Of a DNA stretch of 64,000 bases, positions 15,501-29,021 are shown piece after piece. The translations under genes were made by a program, and so were the position numbers. The stretch comes from Lineus longissimus. Its lineage: Eukaryota > Nemertea > Pilidiophora > Heteronemertea > Lineidae. The notes under the pieces are model-generated. The model searched no databases and had not been told where the DNA came from. It saw only the letters and a program-made list of their open reading frames with translations. The stretch covers positions 1,490,001 to 1,554,000 of the forward strand of contig NC_088312.1 in NCBI RefSeq assembly GCF_910592395.1, given 5' to 3'. How positions within the stretch are numbered: position 1 is the stretch's first letter; each line of letters begins with the position of its first letter.

Positions 15501-17594
15501 CCAGATACTACCCATACTTTCAACACAGAGCAAACAGAGACATCAGACAAGCAATTGGGTTTTTTATGGCAGTTTGATGAGTGCCACTTTGGGCATAGTC
15601 CTCTTGATGGTTCAAGCTCCTTTCTCGTTCTTTCCCAGGAGGAGTGTCTGATCTTTTCAACTAGTCCAGAAAATGGACGACAATAGCATCATTACCAGTT
15701 GGGACATGTAAAGAGATATGGAAGAGGTTCAACCACTTTGTGGCAGGCCATATCGGTCAGGCAAAAGGAAGCCTTTCTCCTCTGGAAAGCAGGCTCCACA
15801 ACAATCTACTGTCTCTTTCTCATCTGATGCCACCCTAAACTGAGATCATTTCATTTCATGAACCAAAACAAAAACTTACATTATAAAGAAAGACTATAAT
15901 GATATACTCCTGAAGATTTTTCACATCCCAAAATTTGAAATCCTGGTCACATTACATGAATCGCTGTGACATGTTAGCAAACTAACGGTGATCACACAAT
16001 CAAATTGAGTTAATTCCCCTTCAATGGGTCAACTGCTGCTGCTGTGAGAGTGATTTCAACCAACTGTGGCAGCTTGGTACAGTTTTATACTGGTTATTAG
16101 GCCAGTTGTAGAGCGGGAATCAGAATATGCCCCAGTAATAAACACTCCATCAACTAATATACTCAATATAATGATTTATCATTGGTTCCATTTTATTTAT
16201 ACAACCTCATTTGTATGGTAAAAAGTCACTTCAAAATCATTCATTCATTAAAAGCTCTGAATTGGTAGTATCTACATGTGACATTATTAAAGGAATCATT
16301 GAGGTTACAGTATAGTGATATTAGATGAAGGACGACATGAAAACTGAGGTCCAACAATTAGAAGACTGACATGAATTGCCTACAGTTGAAATGCAACAGC
16401 TTGATCTGGAGTACTATTGAAAACCAGCCGGCAGATGGCATGAAGAGGCCAGTAATGATAATGATGACCTTGAATCATCCTGCCAACCTTTGGCATGAGA
16501 GTTACTCCTACACAATTTGTGGCATTTTCATGGCCAAGTCGCCATAAAGTTTTCACAGGGATAAATATTTAGCTGCGATAGTAATGTGTATTGAGATGAA
16601 TTCATTGATTGTATTGTAGAGTAGATGAATTTCCTGTAAACAGCTCGCAGCAGATTAGGCCCTCAGATGGGGTCAACAGATACAACCAAGAAAAAACATG
16701 GTACGTTACACCTAGGTACCCACTTTGTACAGCGTGCTTGAACAAAACTACATTCGACAAACTTGGGAAGGATCAATCAGCCGACTGAGCGACCATTTGA
16801 CAAAGCACTGCTTCTGTATATAACATGCAGCTGAAGATAGTACAGAGGACCCACAGGTCAAAGCCAATGATTAACTGTCATTGATGATCAAGCAAATCCC
16901 ATGAATGATGGCCACCTTTATTGATCGGGCCAAGAAGAGAAAAGATGATTGTGTTCCAGACACATCAGAGCACTTCAAACGCCTAATGACATTTTGTGTT
17001 GGATTTCATCAATGGCAATGATATGGAGAGACTGCCTTCCCCTTCGTTCAACACATCAGCCTATAGGCCTACCAAAGAGACTAACTCCTCAGCAGTTTCT
17101 TTCAATAGAGAAGACTGTTTCAGTGAGTGAAATCTCCTTTTTTCAGAATTGATGGCATGTTGTGAAAATCTCATCAAATCCTGGCTTATTTAACATTGCC
17201 TACACATTAGCCCAGCAAGATTGATCACATTACATAAACAAATTGCCTTAGTGAATTCCTGCATTCAAATGCAATTACTCTTCTTGAACAACTTGTGCAG
17301 GATGGCTGGCGTGCAGCTGAAGTAAAGTACTACAGCCCATGAAATTTGGTTGCAATTTTCTCAAATCTTATTGAAAAATAGATGGGCAACTTGTTCCTTT
17401 AATGAGACATGATTCCTTTAATGGAAACCCAGTCCAATTCAATCATGCATCTTGCATCTAGTTGACTGCAATTAAATTACTGAGAGAATTCCTTGTGGGT
17501 ACTGTCAATCACTGTTGCATGATGGGAATCTTTATCAGCCGTCAACAGCTGTGAGAATCATACGTCAAATCTCAACCAAGATGTGGTTGGAAGT

Positions 17595-17990
17595 TATTCT
17601 TTGACTTGGGTTGATAATGTGGCTTGCCTTACATAGAGTTTACATAGTTACTTGTCATGGTATTCTTTGACTTGGGTTGATAATGTGGCTTGCCTTACAT
17701 AGAGTTTACATAGTTACTTGTCATTGTATTCTTTGACTTGGGTTGATAATGTGGCTCGCCTTACATAGAGTTTACATAGTTACTTGTCATTGTATTCTTT
17801 GACTTGGGTTGATAATGTGGCTTGCCTTACATAGAGTTTACATAGTTACTTGTCATTGTATTCTTTGACTTGGGTTGATAATGTGGCTTGCCTTACATAG
17901 AGTTTACATAGTTACTTGTCATTGTATTCTTTGACTTGGGTTGATAATGTGGCTTGCCTTACATAGAGTTTACATAGTTACTTGACATGG
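17595..17990. repeat. 66-bp minisatellite, 6 copies
   Basis: Six head-to-tail units of 66 bp beginning TATTCTTTGACTTGGGTTGA and ending CTTGTCATTG, together exactly 396 bp. Units are nearly identical, with single changes such as GGCTTGCC to GGCTCGCC in unit 3 and CTTGACATGG in the last unit. It is intronic. Confidence 0.95.
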
Positions 17991-20900
17991 TTCACAGGTC
18001 ACTAGTCACCATCATGTTAATTGAATGATATAACTGACTTTGACTTGAGATCATGACTTGAGGGTCTAATTGCCATTGTTCATGGGCATACTTGCTTATG
18101 CCACGCTGTAGTGGGGACACACCACATGACAAAATGACAGCAAGAGAAGCTCACAATGCCATCCCTCTGATCCAACCATTATCATTTCTATGACTCTCTG
18201 GGGGAAGATTATCATTGAAACTTGCTCATGATTAGGGTATTTCAACATCCAGCCTAGACAAGAGACAAAGGAATAGAAATTAAGGAGTTAGATGTGATGG
18301 AAGTTGTGATATTAACAAGTAAATGAGGACATAAACTTGTCATTATCACACCTTTGGGGATTGATGACTATGTCAAGTCCTCAGAGAGCTGATTGAACCC
18401 AACCCTGTAATGACAGTAGTGTACTGGTTAGAATCGTCACAACAATAGGACTCTATCATCACACAATGAGACGATTTCGAAAGCGACATTACCCACGATC
18501 TTGATTAATTACTACAAGTAGACATAAGACCATTAACAACCAACTTACCTATCTCATGAACAAGATGCACCATGACAATAGCATAGACGGAAGTATCCAA
18601 ATGAATCCTTCCGAGCAAACGTGAACAAAATTAGCTTAATTTTAAGCAATACTCGCGATCAGATTTCAATATGTACACAAGCGTTTCTCCATATGTGTAG
18701 AGTGTTCATGTGTCCCACGCTGTTCAAAGCTGTTCAAAGTGTCCCAGGCTGTTTTTATTGATTCCATCGGAGAAAAGGACAAGTGTCTAATTTGACCCGA
18801 ATGGAAGGTTATTCCATCTGCTACTAAAAAGACTTCCACCAGGGCACACATTGCAACACAATCGGTCAGTATTAACTTCTGTTGAGAATAATATCATAGA
18901 ATCTTGAACTCAAAAGCCTGTCCTTACAGTGAATTAAAGCCCTCAAGTCTTCCTTCAATTCCTGTGAATAGATGTTCATAAATTCACAAGAAAATAATTT
19001 CAAAACTCACAATGTGATATTTGACTGTATTATCAAAAAATGACAAACAGCATGTCAGCCTTTATTCAAGATTGAATTGACTTAAATTGTTAACAGTTCT
19101 CCTTTGATGTCCTCACTAAGGTCACTTCACTGTGAAACTAATCAAAATGACAAATATAAGAATATCTGAACACAAATCATAATTCACCGACCAGAAGGAA
19201 TGGAATCGACATTTATCACTTGGGTTTATTGTTTGGGGAAAACGATTCATCAAGATGGGAAAAAAGGGGTGGTAAACCCACACAAAATTATTCCCAAGCC
19301 TATGTTTTCAATCACCAATAGAAATTATCATATCCAAATGGCCAAATATTCACAAGGATGAAATCGAAATATCCAAATGATCTCAAAGACCTTGAACATA
19401 TCGAGAATCAAACTGGTCAATAGATATTTAAAGTTTTCTCTTTCATCAAAAGTCTACAAGCTCGCCCAGGTTCAGTCATAAAACATTACTCAGTTTTTCT
19501 CTTGAAAATGGTTGAAAATATCTTGCCTCTAACTCTAACACTAATTCCCTGATACATAAGGTATCCTTCGACAGTCAGACACAAACAAATCCAAGCATGA
19601 ACACTGAGCCTCTGTGCAAAAGTTTCGAAAATACCTGGCCTTATCACCGATGATGTATCAGTGATTTTTTTGGGCAGAAATAGCGATACAACACATAAAC
19701 AACATTACTTTTCAAGAGTCACTGCTCATCTGTTTAATTTAGACTTTCTCAGAATTCATCTACAGGAAAGAACAGTGTGGTGCAGTTAACTTCTTCAGGT
19801 AATACCTATCAGTGGCGTTTGGCAATCAAACGTTTTAACATTAGAATGTATTCGGCTGATGTTCTGCAGTGCCCTGCAAATGAGAACTTCTTGTTGCAGT
19901 GACTTCAATGAGCCCATTCGACAGAAGTCTCTCATTTACAGGGGTCATTGCAGGTGATGCAACAAGAAATGGATGACGCTGCAACCTGGGACAAATACTG
20001 AACCAAGCAAACAGTTTCACCTGCAGACAAGTGAGTTCCTTATTGCTCATCGCCGAGAGAACTGTTGCAGGTCATAGCACAAGGGGGTCGCAGTGCCAGG
20101 AATTCATTTCTGACTCCTCATCCCCGGGCCACACCCATAGCAACCAGGACCTATGAGAGTATCTGCATAGGGAACTAGACTTCACCTTCAAACTCAAGCA
20201 GACATCCCAGGAATATCTTCCCGCACTTCACCGTGATATGAGGTGCAGATGTGAGACAAACTTCCATCTTGAATTCTCTGCCCTCCCGTCACCTGCGCCT
20301 TTCAGTCTGCGCTGAGAACTTGCTAAAGATGCTCCACCTGAGAGCTGTGCATTATCAGCGCTCAAATATGCCAATACCCCAAACAGAAGGTTAGAGATGC
20401 TGAGAGAATAACAAATCAGTTTGTAAAATGTTGTTTGCAAAAAATACCTCACTTTTATATTGTGTCTAGCTGAAGTTCAAAGCACTTACACGCCTCAATT
20501 ATAAAGTTTGCTTCAGAAATTTCATTGTGGGGACGGGTCATGCCCATTTTGCATTCTGATTCTCTAGAAGACCATGAAGAGGCATACATACTCCTGATTG
20601 ACCCCTGCTTTCCCATCTGCCAAAAACCCTGATTTCCAATCAGAACTGTTGCAGAAGTTGCATATTGGTTAGTTACTAGGAAACGAGGGTAATATCATAG
20701 CACTCAAGTGATATATTGGCTGTTTAATTGCCTATTCCTTTGAACTCTTGATTGGAAGGTGAAAAGGTAACATTGCAAATGGCTTCTGTTAAAGGGAAAT
20801 GGTGACAGATGGACAGAGACTACCCAGCGATACACACGAGATAGAGAGAGACTGAACAGAGATGGTACCATCGCACATGAATGCCACCGGGCAAATCAAT

Positions 20901-23900
20901 ACTCCACTCTGCCAGATTAATTTCTTGCAATAATGAATTCTGCATGTCGCTCTGTGTATTACTATACATAAATCTCTTACTTGTCTTTCACGAGCAGCCT
21001 CGCTGACCAAGCGTCAAACACATAATCTACACAACACATCCAAAACTTCACATAGTTTTTGTCTTTCTAATCAGTCTTTATTTTAACTCATGCCATGCAG
21101 TGAACCAATTAAGAAAACAGCACCCATTTTTTCCCTCGATTCTTCATTTTCATTTTAGATTGGAATTAAACCCATCCCATTTCCTTGGGAGATCAGGAAA
21201 AGAAGTTCTCATCAAGTCCCATTGTTGATGATGTTCAGCTTTGTTGACGAGAGTGATCCGGCTAATAACAGAGAGTAACTCTGCTGCAATATACAATACA
21301 AGTGTCTTGTACTGCAATATACAATACACGGGTCTTGTTGTTATGGTATATACAGTACAGGTGTCTTGGTTCAAATGGGAGATGGACAACAAACAGAGAT
21401 ACACCACATATGAACTTACGATGAGCGATGATGCAGATAATACTGAATCAGATCACGTTTGCTCTTGGAGCGCCTCATTTTGACTTTATGGCCAACGTTC
21501 CCGTTTAAATCCATCGATGGCCACCCTCATTATACAACAACACTCCTCCCTTGACCGCCGAACAATCAAGTCACGATATCCACTCATATCATGGTTCAGA
21601 TCAACGGAGGTCGGCAATATCACCGATCTGATCATAATGTGATATTTGATTGTACCTATCCATCATAGAGAATCACCCGATCTCAAGCCTGAAATAGTGG
21701 CGAATGCATCATCAGCTGTTCCCAGGCTCCAGTGCCCGCAGTAGCACTCCCAACCACCAACCAATTCCTCGCACTATAAACACATATCTGCCTCCATTGG
21801 TTCTATATATATAATCTATATCAGTGATACGTATTGGTTGAATCCGTTCAACTCAAAGCTGGAATCGCTTCAAAGATCGCTGTCATAAAACATCGCTAAT
21901 CGCGTACAGTTGTGTGTTCTTTATCTTTAACAAGGGTACATACATGTAGCCACAGAATGATAGAAAGGAATCCGTAGGGAAAGTGAAAGTGAAAAGAAAT
22001 CCTGAGGTTGATCCATACGATATCTGAGATAGAAATAGAAACTCGAAGATCAATAAAATGTAGGAAACTCAATAACCTTGGAATGGTCTAGGGAATGGAC
22101 AAGTGGGTGTGTCAGATTTCAGCAGTAAGTAAGACAAGAGTAAAACACAATCCCGCAGCCCTGAAAGATTTAAGAAACTGGAAAACTTGAGGGTTAAACC
22201 TAATGTAACTGATGTAGAATCTTATCACGTCCATACATTCTGATGATACACATGAGATAAGCAGACTCCACGAATAATCAATGAATCAATGCATCAGCTG
22301 ATAGATTGGGCGGTCGATTCATGAAACATCATCAAAATAAATGGAGACGCTGCACTTGGAGGATTTCATCCCCAATGACAGAACACGCTCAACTAATTCA
22401 TAAACTCCACATGGCTCCGGTTCAATGCCAGTGCGACAATGGTGTGATGCAGGCCGTATATATGATTGGAAATCCAACACAACATCCAATTTTCAAATGT
22501 CACCGAGGTTACTTTATCCTCTGTAAAACATGATGGGGAGTTGACATCCGTCTGTGCTGATGTGCAGGGGTTAATGAGAAATCCAAGGATAGATATGAAA
22601 TTTGAAAATATTCCAACCGTCATGGGTGATAGAATGGCGATCAATACAATACATAATCTGATGTCATTGTCCTATGACGCTCAATACTCGTGACAATTCT
22701 TCCATAGTAAAGCACATTGCTCTCGCTTCCCACATCAGCCGGCAAAATGTGCATCACACCAGAAAGTCCCGAATCTCAAAATCTTGACTATTCCAATGTT
22801 CAGAAGGATGACAAAGAATGTCCAGCTGCTACCATATTAGAATGTCTTGACATCAATAACCCATCAGCTTACCAAGGAAACTGCTACTTCGCATCGATAA
22901 GCACCTTCCTGGTCATGTTCAGAGAGATAACCAAGGATTATACAGCAGAAATAGAAAAGTGATAGCACCGCAAAATATGAATGACTCCCACAATTTGACA
23001 AAGACAATAATGGCAAGTTCACGTAATCCAATTATCACGACTTTAATTCCGCTGTGACGTGCTTCTGGATGTTCTTTATCGCTTATCAACAAAGAAACGC
23101 ACACTTCCCCACCAGTTTTATGCAATGCCATTACTGCCAGGCTAATCTGGGGACCATTGTGTAGCATCGGTAAATAGCCACCAAGACAAAGAAGAGAGTT
23201 AGCATTTGCAGGGGGACCCTCACAGAGTGGTGATTAGCCTATGCTAGCAGCCAGCTAATAACGAATCAATACCAGTCTAATGAATGTCGAGTGATTCTGT
23301 CGAATATGGCATTGAATCAAACATTGATTTTTAAAGTTTGAGATATCAAGTGGAGATTTAGGTCTTCACAACTGGTCACGGAGCCAAACTGGTCCATCAG
23401 TATGCATCTAATCAGGTGATATACAAACAAACAGTTTGATACCTGACACAGAGAGGAGGAATCTATTTATGGGGGAGGGTGGGTCTTTGAAATTATTTTG
23501 ATTCATTCAGTGCAGAGGAAAGTGTCCAGTGTCGCCATATATGAGATGTTGAAAGAACTGTGAGTGATTGCTGAAGAAGAAGAAGACTATAAGCAGTTTG
23601 CCTTTCAACCAAGAGATGGCAGTGTTGATGTTCATTCCAATCAGGTGCATTTTCATCACAGAAGCTGATTATTAGAGGAGTGCAAGCTAGCCAAACTTTC
23701 GGCCTCCATGAAAGGTTGATCAACTGCAATATTGAAGATGGAATTCTAATAATGCATGATCTGTGTCAAGATTTGTTTTGTCAAAAAGCCAGTTCTGGTT
23801 GTGGCAAGCAACATGATGCACTTTCGAAACAAGATGCTTGTCCTGTTGAAGTGTGGCATAGGTTCTTAATTCCACATTCAACAGAGAGATGGCTCTCATA

Positions 23901-25091
23901 TACTTTTATAAAGAAGTTCTTCTTGACAGGAATAGACATGACAGAGACTAATTCAACTTAAAGCGATATTGCAGAATTTGGGCAGAAAACAGTCAACTCA
24001 ACTGCCTTGGTGTCATTTCCCACAAAATGTCAAGTCAATTCATTCCAACTGCAGGCCATAGTTGATCATTCAGCATAGCATCATATAGTTCAGCGTTGAG
24101 CTGTTTGTACAAGATGATATCAATAGCATGATGTTGGTGATGGTAGGAGCTATGAGTGCATGATATTCTGACTCATCCAGTAATTACCCTTACCCCTCTG
24201 ATTACCTTGCTTAGGCACCTGGAACTTGTGTTTCAGTGATAGGCGTAGGATGGACAAGCCGTCTTAGGATAGTGGGCAGATATCTTTTCCATTGGTCATG
24301 GGCATAAGCAGCCATTATATTGAAAGACTTGACTGGAGTTCAGTTTTCCATTTGCAGTTTTGGTTTTGGTGGGCCAAGTTTCACCAAAGAACGGTACTGC
24401 ACTCATTTGCTCATCTCATATCCATCAACATGATCACCATACGAATGACAATCCTAGCTGAAACATGATAGATCAGACTTTGCGTGGATCACTTGATGCC
24501 TGAAATTTGACATGCTGCAAGAAAACTTCTAAACAAAATATCAAGTAAACACACTTTTATACAGGTCAACCCCTTCTGGACAAAACGCATGAGATTACAG
24601 GTGTTTTGATCCAAGGGGTCCTCAAGCACATGCCCTCCTTATGGCAGGTTTGCAGTATTCAGCACTGACACATCCTTCTGGCTCCAAACCAGGCTAGAAC
24701 AATAAATCAACCTGTGTAGAGGTATAGTTGTGTTGTTGCCTTGGTTGAAATCACAAGAATGTGAGAAACCCAACCTTGGGCTAATCAAGCTGAGAACTCT
24801 TGGTGGGAAATCCAGCCAACTAGGCAATAAATGGAACAATATGGCGATGAAACAGGCCCAAGAGGAATCTAATACTATTTTGGTGGCAAAAGTAAGCTCG
24901 TGATTGATGTTTTTGGAGTAATTTAAACTCAAATGATAAATAATGTTTTGTGTCATGATATGTTCAAGGCCAGGCCTTCCAAAGGTCAATGACTCTAGGG
25001 TTCCTTTGACAAAAAACTTCTTCAAGATAATATTGTAGAAGAGAAGACCACCTGAAATATGAAGGGTTTTGGGGGAAAAAAGAAGACCAAC

Positions 25092-27678
25092 CTGTCATCG
25101 TCAATCAAACCACTGCTCTTCCTCATGCACTCTTCGACAGCTTCGATGCCCTCACGGAACCTCTGCTGCATTCTCTTGGCATAAAGGGAGGCACCACCTT
25201 CACTCATGTACCCGCTGAAGTCCTCTACGTGGGCGTTCGGGCGCAGAATGTCACCATCAGACATGTACCCAGCTGCGACGTCATAACCTTCTATATCGGA
25301 ACCATAATCATCAGGAACGTTACTACTATTCGTATTACTACAACCAGACATTGTCCGTTTTAATGAGAAATACTTGGAGCCATCGGGAATCAAAGGACGG
25401 TGGAGCCCAAGTCGGCCTGAACTGTAATTCAAGCTGCTGTACATCCCGTAGGATTTGTTTGCTGGCCCAGTCCTGAGGTAGCCATAAGCGGGCGAGGACC
25501 TCGTCATGATCGGCTGCATGGGTTTGACATCCATCGTCTCTCCACCATCCTCGGCGATCGTGGTCTCCTTCCGACCAGAACCTTTCGGCAGAGAATTTGT
25601 ATGCACCGTTTCAGTCCGCACATCTGAATCAAATGTCGTTTCAACCTTATTATTTTTTGGTATTGTGTGTTTTACATACTTATTATGAGGTGTCATACCA
25701 ACTTCAGGACTGGCATTACCCTGAGTATTCTTTTGTTTTTGCGATGCGCTACGGCGGGCGTCACTGTCAGTCGATAACTCATCACAAGATGGATTATAGA
25801 TGACACTGTCATTAGAGGAAGTGCCACTGTTACTGTGCGAGTTGGAACTGGAATGGCTCCTACTGTCATTAGAATCCCGGCGATGTTCAGCATTCGCTTT
25901 AGAACTCTTACGATTGTCAATCTTATTCTCAGTTCTCTGAAGTTTAGCTGTAGCTCCTGATTGCGGTGTTCTCTCTTTCCGATCCAGGCTCCGCACCTGA
26001 GATGAGCTTTGCTGTTGAAGATGTTGCTGAGCATGATGTTGCGGCTGTTGAGCATGATGCTGTTGCTGTTGCACATGGTGCTGCGGCTGTTGTGTATGAT
26101 GCTGCGGCTGTTGCGAATGTGACGAATGCTGTTGTTGCTGATGATGTAATTGCTGTTGTTGTTCATGATGCTGTTGTATCTGCTCACGGTGTTTCTGTTG
26201 CCGTTGTAAGCTACTGGCATTGGTCTGTGTGCCTCCACTACTCACCATTTTCCTCGGTAAAGAGTTTGTATGGGTTGGTAGTTGTGAGTTTGAAGAGTGA
26301 CCCTGAGGTGTAGTAGGCTCCTGCGATTGTCTAGCACCACGTTGTAATCTTGAACTGCTTTCTGCAGCAGACATGTTAGCATTGCGATCGCCACGTTGAT
26401 CATGATGTGATTGTGACACTAAGTTGTTATTAAGGCGGGAGGGATTCTCTTTACTGTGTGCATGGTCAGCACTTTGACCTTGACCTTGACTAGAGCGACT
26501 ATGACTGGAATCGGCACGATGAGATGAAGAAGAATGCGACGCAACAGATTTCTGATCTAAATCATGATGTCGACTAGATTGTTCCCGAGAATCCCGATGG
26601 TCACGTGACCTGTCATGGCTGCCAAGGGATGCACTTTCGTGGTTATTGGGGATCATCCCGTTATGCTTACTCGTTGATGCATGCAGCTGCGATCTGCTAC
26701 CATGCTTAGAGTCATTCTTTAGCCTGCGCTCATCCTTGTGCATGGCTGCTTTAGCTCCAGGCTTGGCAATACCAGATGGTTTAGGTATAGCAGTATTGGG
26801 CATGGGGATGTGACTATTGGGCGAGTTCAACCCAGTAGAGGCAGCAGGTTTTCCATTAGTTTTAGCAGCATTTTTAGGTATCATACTGGAGGCCTTGGAG
26901 CCTTTCTTTCCTGCATCAGGACTAGCTTGTCCACTCTTCATATCTGACTTACTGACAGACCTGGGTGCCTGGAGGGCAGAACTGCTCCTCCTACTTGACG
27001 GTGGAGATCCACGTGATGACGCCCGATCACTAGAGGAGACAGATGAAGTGGCCATAGGCTGCACCATCCTCCCTGCATTGGGAGGTGGGGTTTTCCCCCG
27101 CGGTATAGAATCATCCTTACCCTTGGATGGTTTGGGGGACCCCTCACGTTTTGAAGACGTAAGGGCTTTCCCTAAAGATTTCTTCAGGGATTTAGAAGTC
27201 TTTGGGCTCGCTGAGCCCGCCTGTGCACTTATGGGTTCATGTGCACTATTTCTGGCACTACCAGGCCGAGAATCCGAATAAGAACTCCGTAAAGTATCGG
27301 AATCCCTAGAACTTGTGCTGCTCTTTGATGAGGCTTTAGCAGGAACACCACTTTTACTACCAGTTTTGTCCTTTGAACCAAAGAATTTGAATTTGTCCAA
27401 CATTGAGTTCTTGTTAGAGGGAATCCTGCCAGTGGTTGAGGAGGCTGAGGTGGAGTACCCACTCGTACTCCGACTCGTTCCTGATGCAGCAGAACTTGCC
27501 GAACTCGTGCTTGTCGAATTGACAATGCGATGGCCGTATTTATCCGAGAGAGATTGACTGCGGCCAAGTCCAAGTCCTCGTCCGCCTGGTGTCGGGATGT
27601 TCGAGACGTTACTGGGAGATGTCGAGCGAGAGGAGCTGGTTTCACGGGAGGATGGATTGTTGTTCTTAGAGGCAGTTC
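25092..27678 (-). CDS. NAV2: NAV giant exon: Ser/basic microtubule-binding middle region
   Basis: A 2587-bp exon (residues 132-993 plus part of 994). The acceptor is TCTCTTCAG|GAACTGCC and the donor GATGACAG|GTTGGT, the weakest donor of the set. Order of features: Ser/Thr/Gly-rich start with GRSQSLSDKYG; SMLDKFKFFGSK, matching the NAV block SMLEKLKLFNSK; SKSLKKSLGKAL; SxIP-type motifs SNIP (157-160), SMIP (396-399), SHIP (420-423) and TAIP (427-430), which in NAV1 and other proteins recruit EB1 to microtubule plus ends; a His/Arg/Asp/Ser-rich stretch; a Gln/His tract (about 622-690); and the conserved end with SLKRTMSGCS, GYMSDGD (935-941), GYMSEGG (954-960) and RMQQRFREGIEAVEECM. Vertebrate NAV genes split this region into several exons. 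The frame stays open into both introns (to 27787 and 25022), but the splice sites and phases argue against using that sequence. Confidence 0.95.
26001..26210 (-). repeat. NAV2: Gln/His-coding repeat tract inside the NAV exon
   Basis: About 70 codons, mostly CAA, CAG, CAC and CAT, encoding runs such as EQQQQLHHQQQQHSSHSQQ and repeated QPQHH/QQHHA units (residues about 622-690). Codons are mixed rather than a pure CAG run. The tract lies in a poorly conserved linker between the basic SxIP region and the GYMSDGD block. No equivalent is known to me in vertebrate NAVs. Its low complexity keeps other frames open too, which explains several overlapping open frames. Confidence 0.9.
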
Positions 27679-28456
27679 CTGAAGAGACATAAAGAAGTAG
27701 AAAAATTAGTTTATAGAGAGATGGGCTTGAACCAAGGTCTTCCATAGAATGGAGCATCACCTGGAAAAGGATATGAATAAGAAGCAATGATCCTGTGATA
27801 TTTTAATGCTGTAGTATTCACTGGTCATCAGTCATTAGCAGAACATTGCAACTGGAAAGAATAAATGGAAGGAAACTTAGAAATGAAGTCAAAAATTCAA
27901 ACTGATTTACTCAAAATTTCACTCATTTCTCTATCCATTTCTACCAGAACCTCAGCCATTTGAATCCTCGTCACAATGAAAAATTTTTTTCCAGGCAATA
28001 GGAGATATCAAATATTGGAACGCGTGTGGTCACAGTGTTGAGATGAGAGAAACTTAAAAAGATATCAGACAATGTGGGTGTCCACTAGTCTTAATGATAG
28101 CAATCAATGATAGGGAAGGGGCCAATTGTGGTCAATTTGCTGTTGCAGACTGCAAACCTGATTACAATGTAGATCTGATTACACAGAAAGGACATACCAT
28201 GTATATGACTCATCCTTATTGTTGATATTACAGTGTTTATATATGTATACGACAATTTATGCCAGTGAAGATAGATTTGGACCAATATTGACCAGGACCA
28301 TGAACTTAGTGGTCATGGGGCAAGTCGAATCATCGCAAAAGAGCTCATTCATGAGAAAAAAATCTCAGACATAGGATTTCTTCATTTCTTTGAAACAATT
28401 AACCATCAATTTATCCAGTATGATTGGCTGGGATCACGCCAGAGACTTTCCAATTA

Positions 28457-28560
28457 CAGTGGAAGTTCTGTTAACAAACACCCCTCTTAGCAGGACGGCC
28501 TCTCCATAGGGAACAGTGCTTTTGGTCCTGAAGGGGTCACTGCTATACAATTTGACCTCT
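28457..28560 (+). mobile_element. pogo-like terminal repeat remnant
   Basis: Begins CAGTGGAAGTTCTGTTAAC directly after TA. This resembles CAGTGGAACC-type termini of pogo/Tigger elements, which insert at TA. Pieces such as TAGCAGGACGGCC and AATAAGGACATCCCGCTAGG recall their inner repeats. No matching right end was found, so this is a remnant. The right limit is a guess. Confidence 0.45.
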
Positions 28561-29021
28561 GAAATAAGGACATCCCGCTAGGCAGAGGGGGTCATTGCCT
28601 ATCTTTGTGCTGGTCAACATGAAACGGTCAAGAGATATGAGTCAGCAGAACCTGGTTGTGGGACGCCCCAACATGTTCATTTCGACAAACATAATTGCCA
28701 AACAGAAATACTCAATTGCATTAATCACAAAGAGAGAACGATAACAATTCAATTGAACCCTGAAGGATCTGAGATTTGCAAGACTATTATTGTTGGATCA
28801 GTGGTCTGGGTGTGACACGACCACCCACTTCTCCCCGAGGCGACCGGCCAAAATATGGCATGAATGCAATGCTTGAAAGATGTGTCATCTGTGACACAAC
28901 ATTGAACAAACTGAAAAACCCCCAAAAGTGAACCCAATAACCGAAGCATCAAAGCTTACTTATAAAATGGTGATGTTAATATGCTCAACTGAAGTCTTTG
29001 ATTCTGAAGATCTCGTTATTT

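Larger units (their letters stand above)
2558..25091 (-). other. NAV intron of 22.5 kb
   Basis: The region between the two giant exons. It holds a run of 14 C (2803-2816), a copy of the A-rich dispersed repeat (3361-3566), a small near-repeat at about 12936-12967, and the 66-bp minisatellite (17595-17990). All open frames in it are short (up to 123 codons), lie on both strands and show no recognisable protein signature. Nothing else is supported in 3570-17590 or 18000-25090. Confidence 0.8.

Noticed and set aside
25506-27690. Overlapping open frames on the plus strand and in other minus frames (up to 181 codons)
   Set aside because: They are shadows of the NAV exon, kept open by its Ser- and Gln/His-rich composition.
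27679-27787. In-frame ATG at 27787 that would extend the giant exon by 36 codons with a hydrophobic stretch
   Set aside because: The TCTCTTCAG acceptor at 27679 fits the phase of the 52754 exon exactly, and the extra residues do not resemble NAV. It is intronic read-through.
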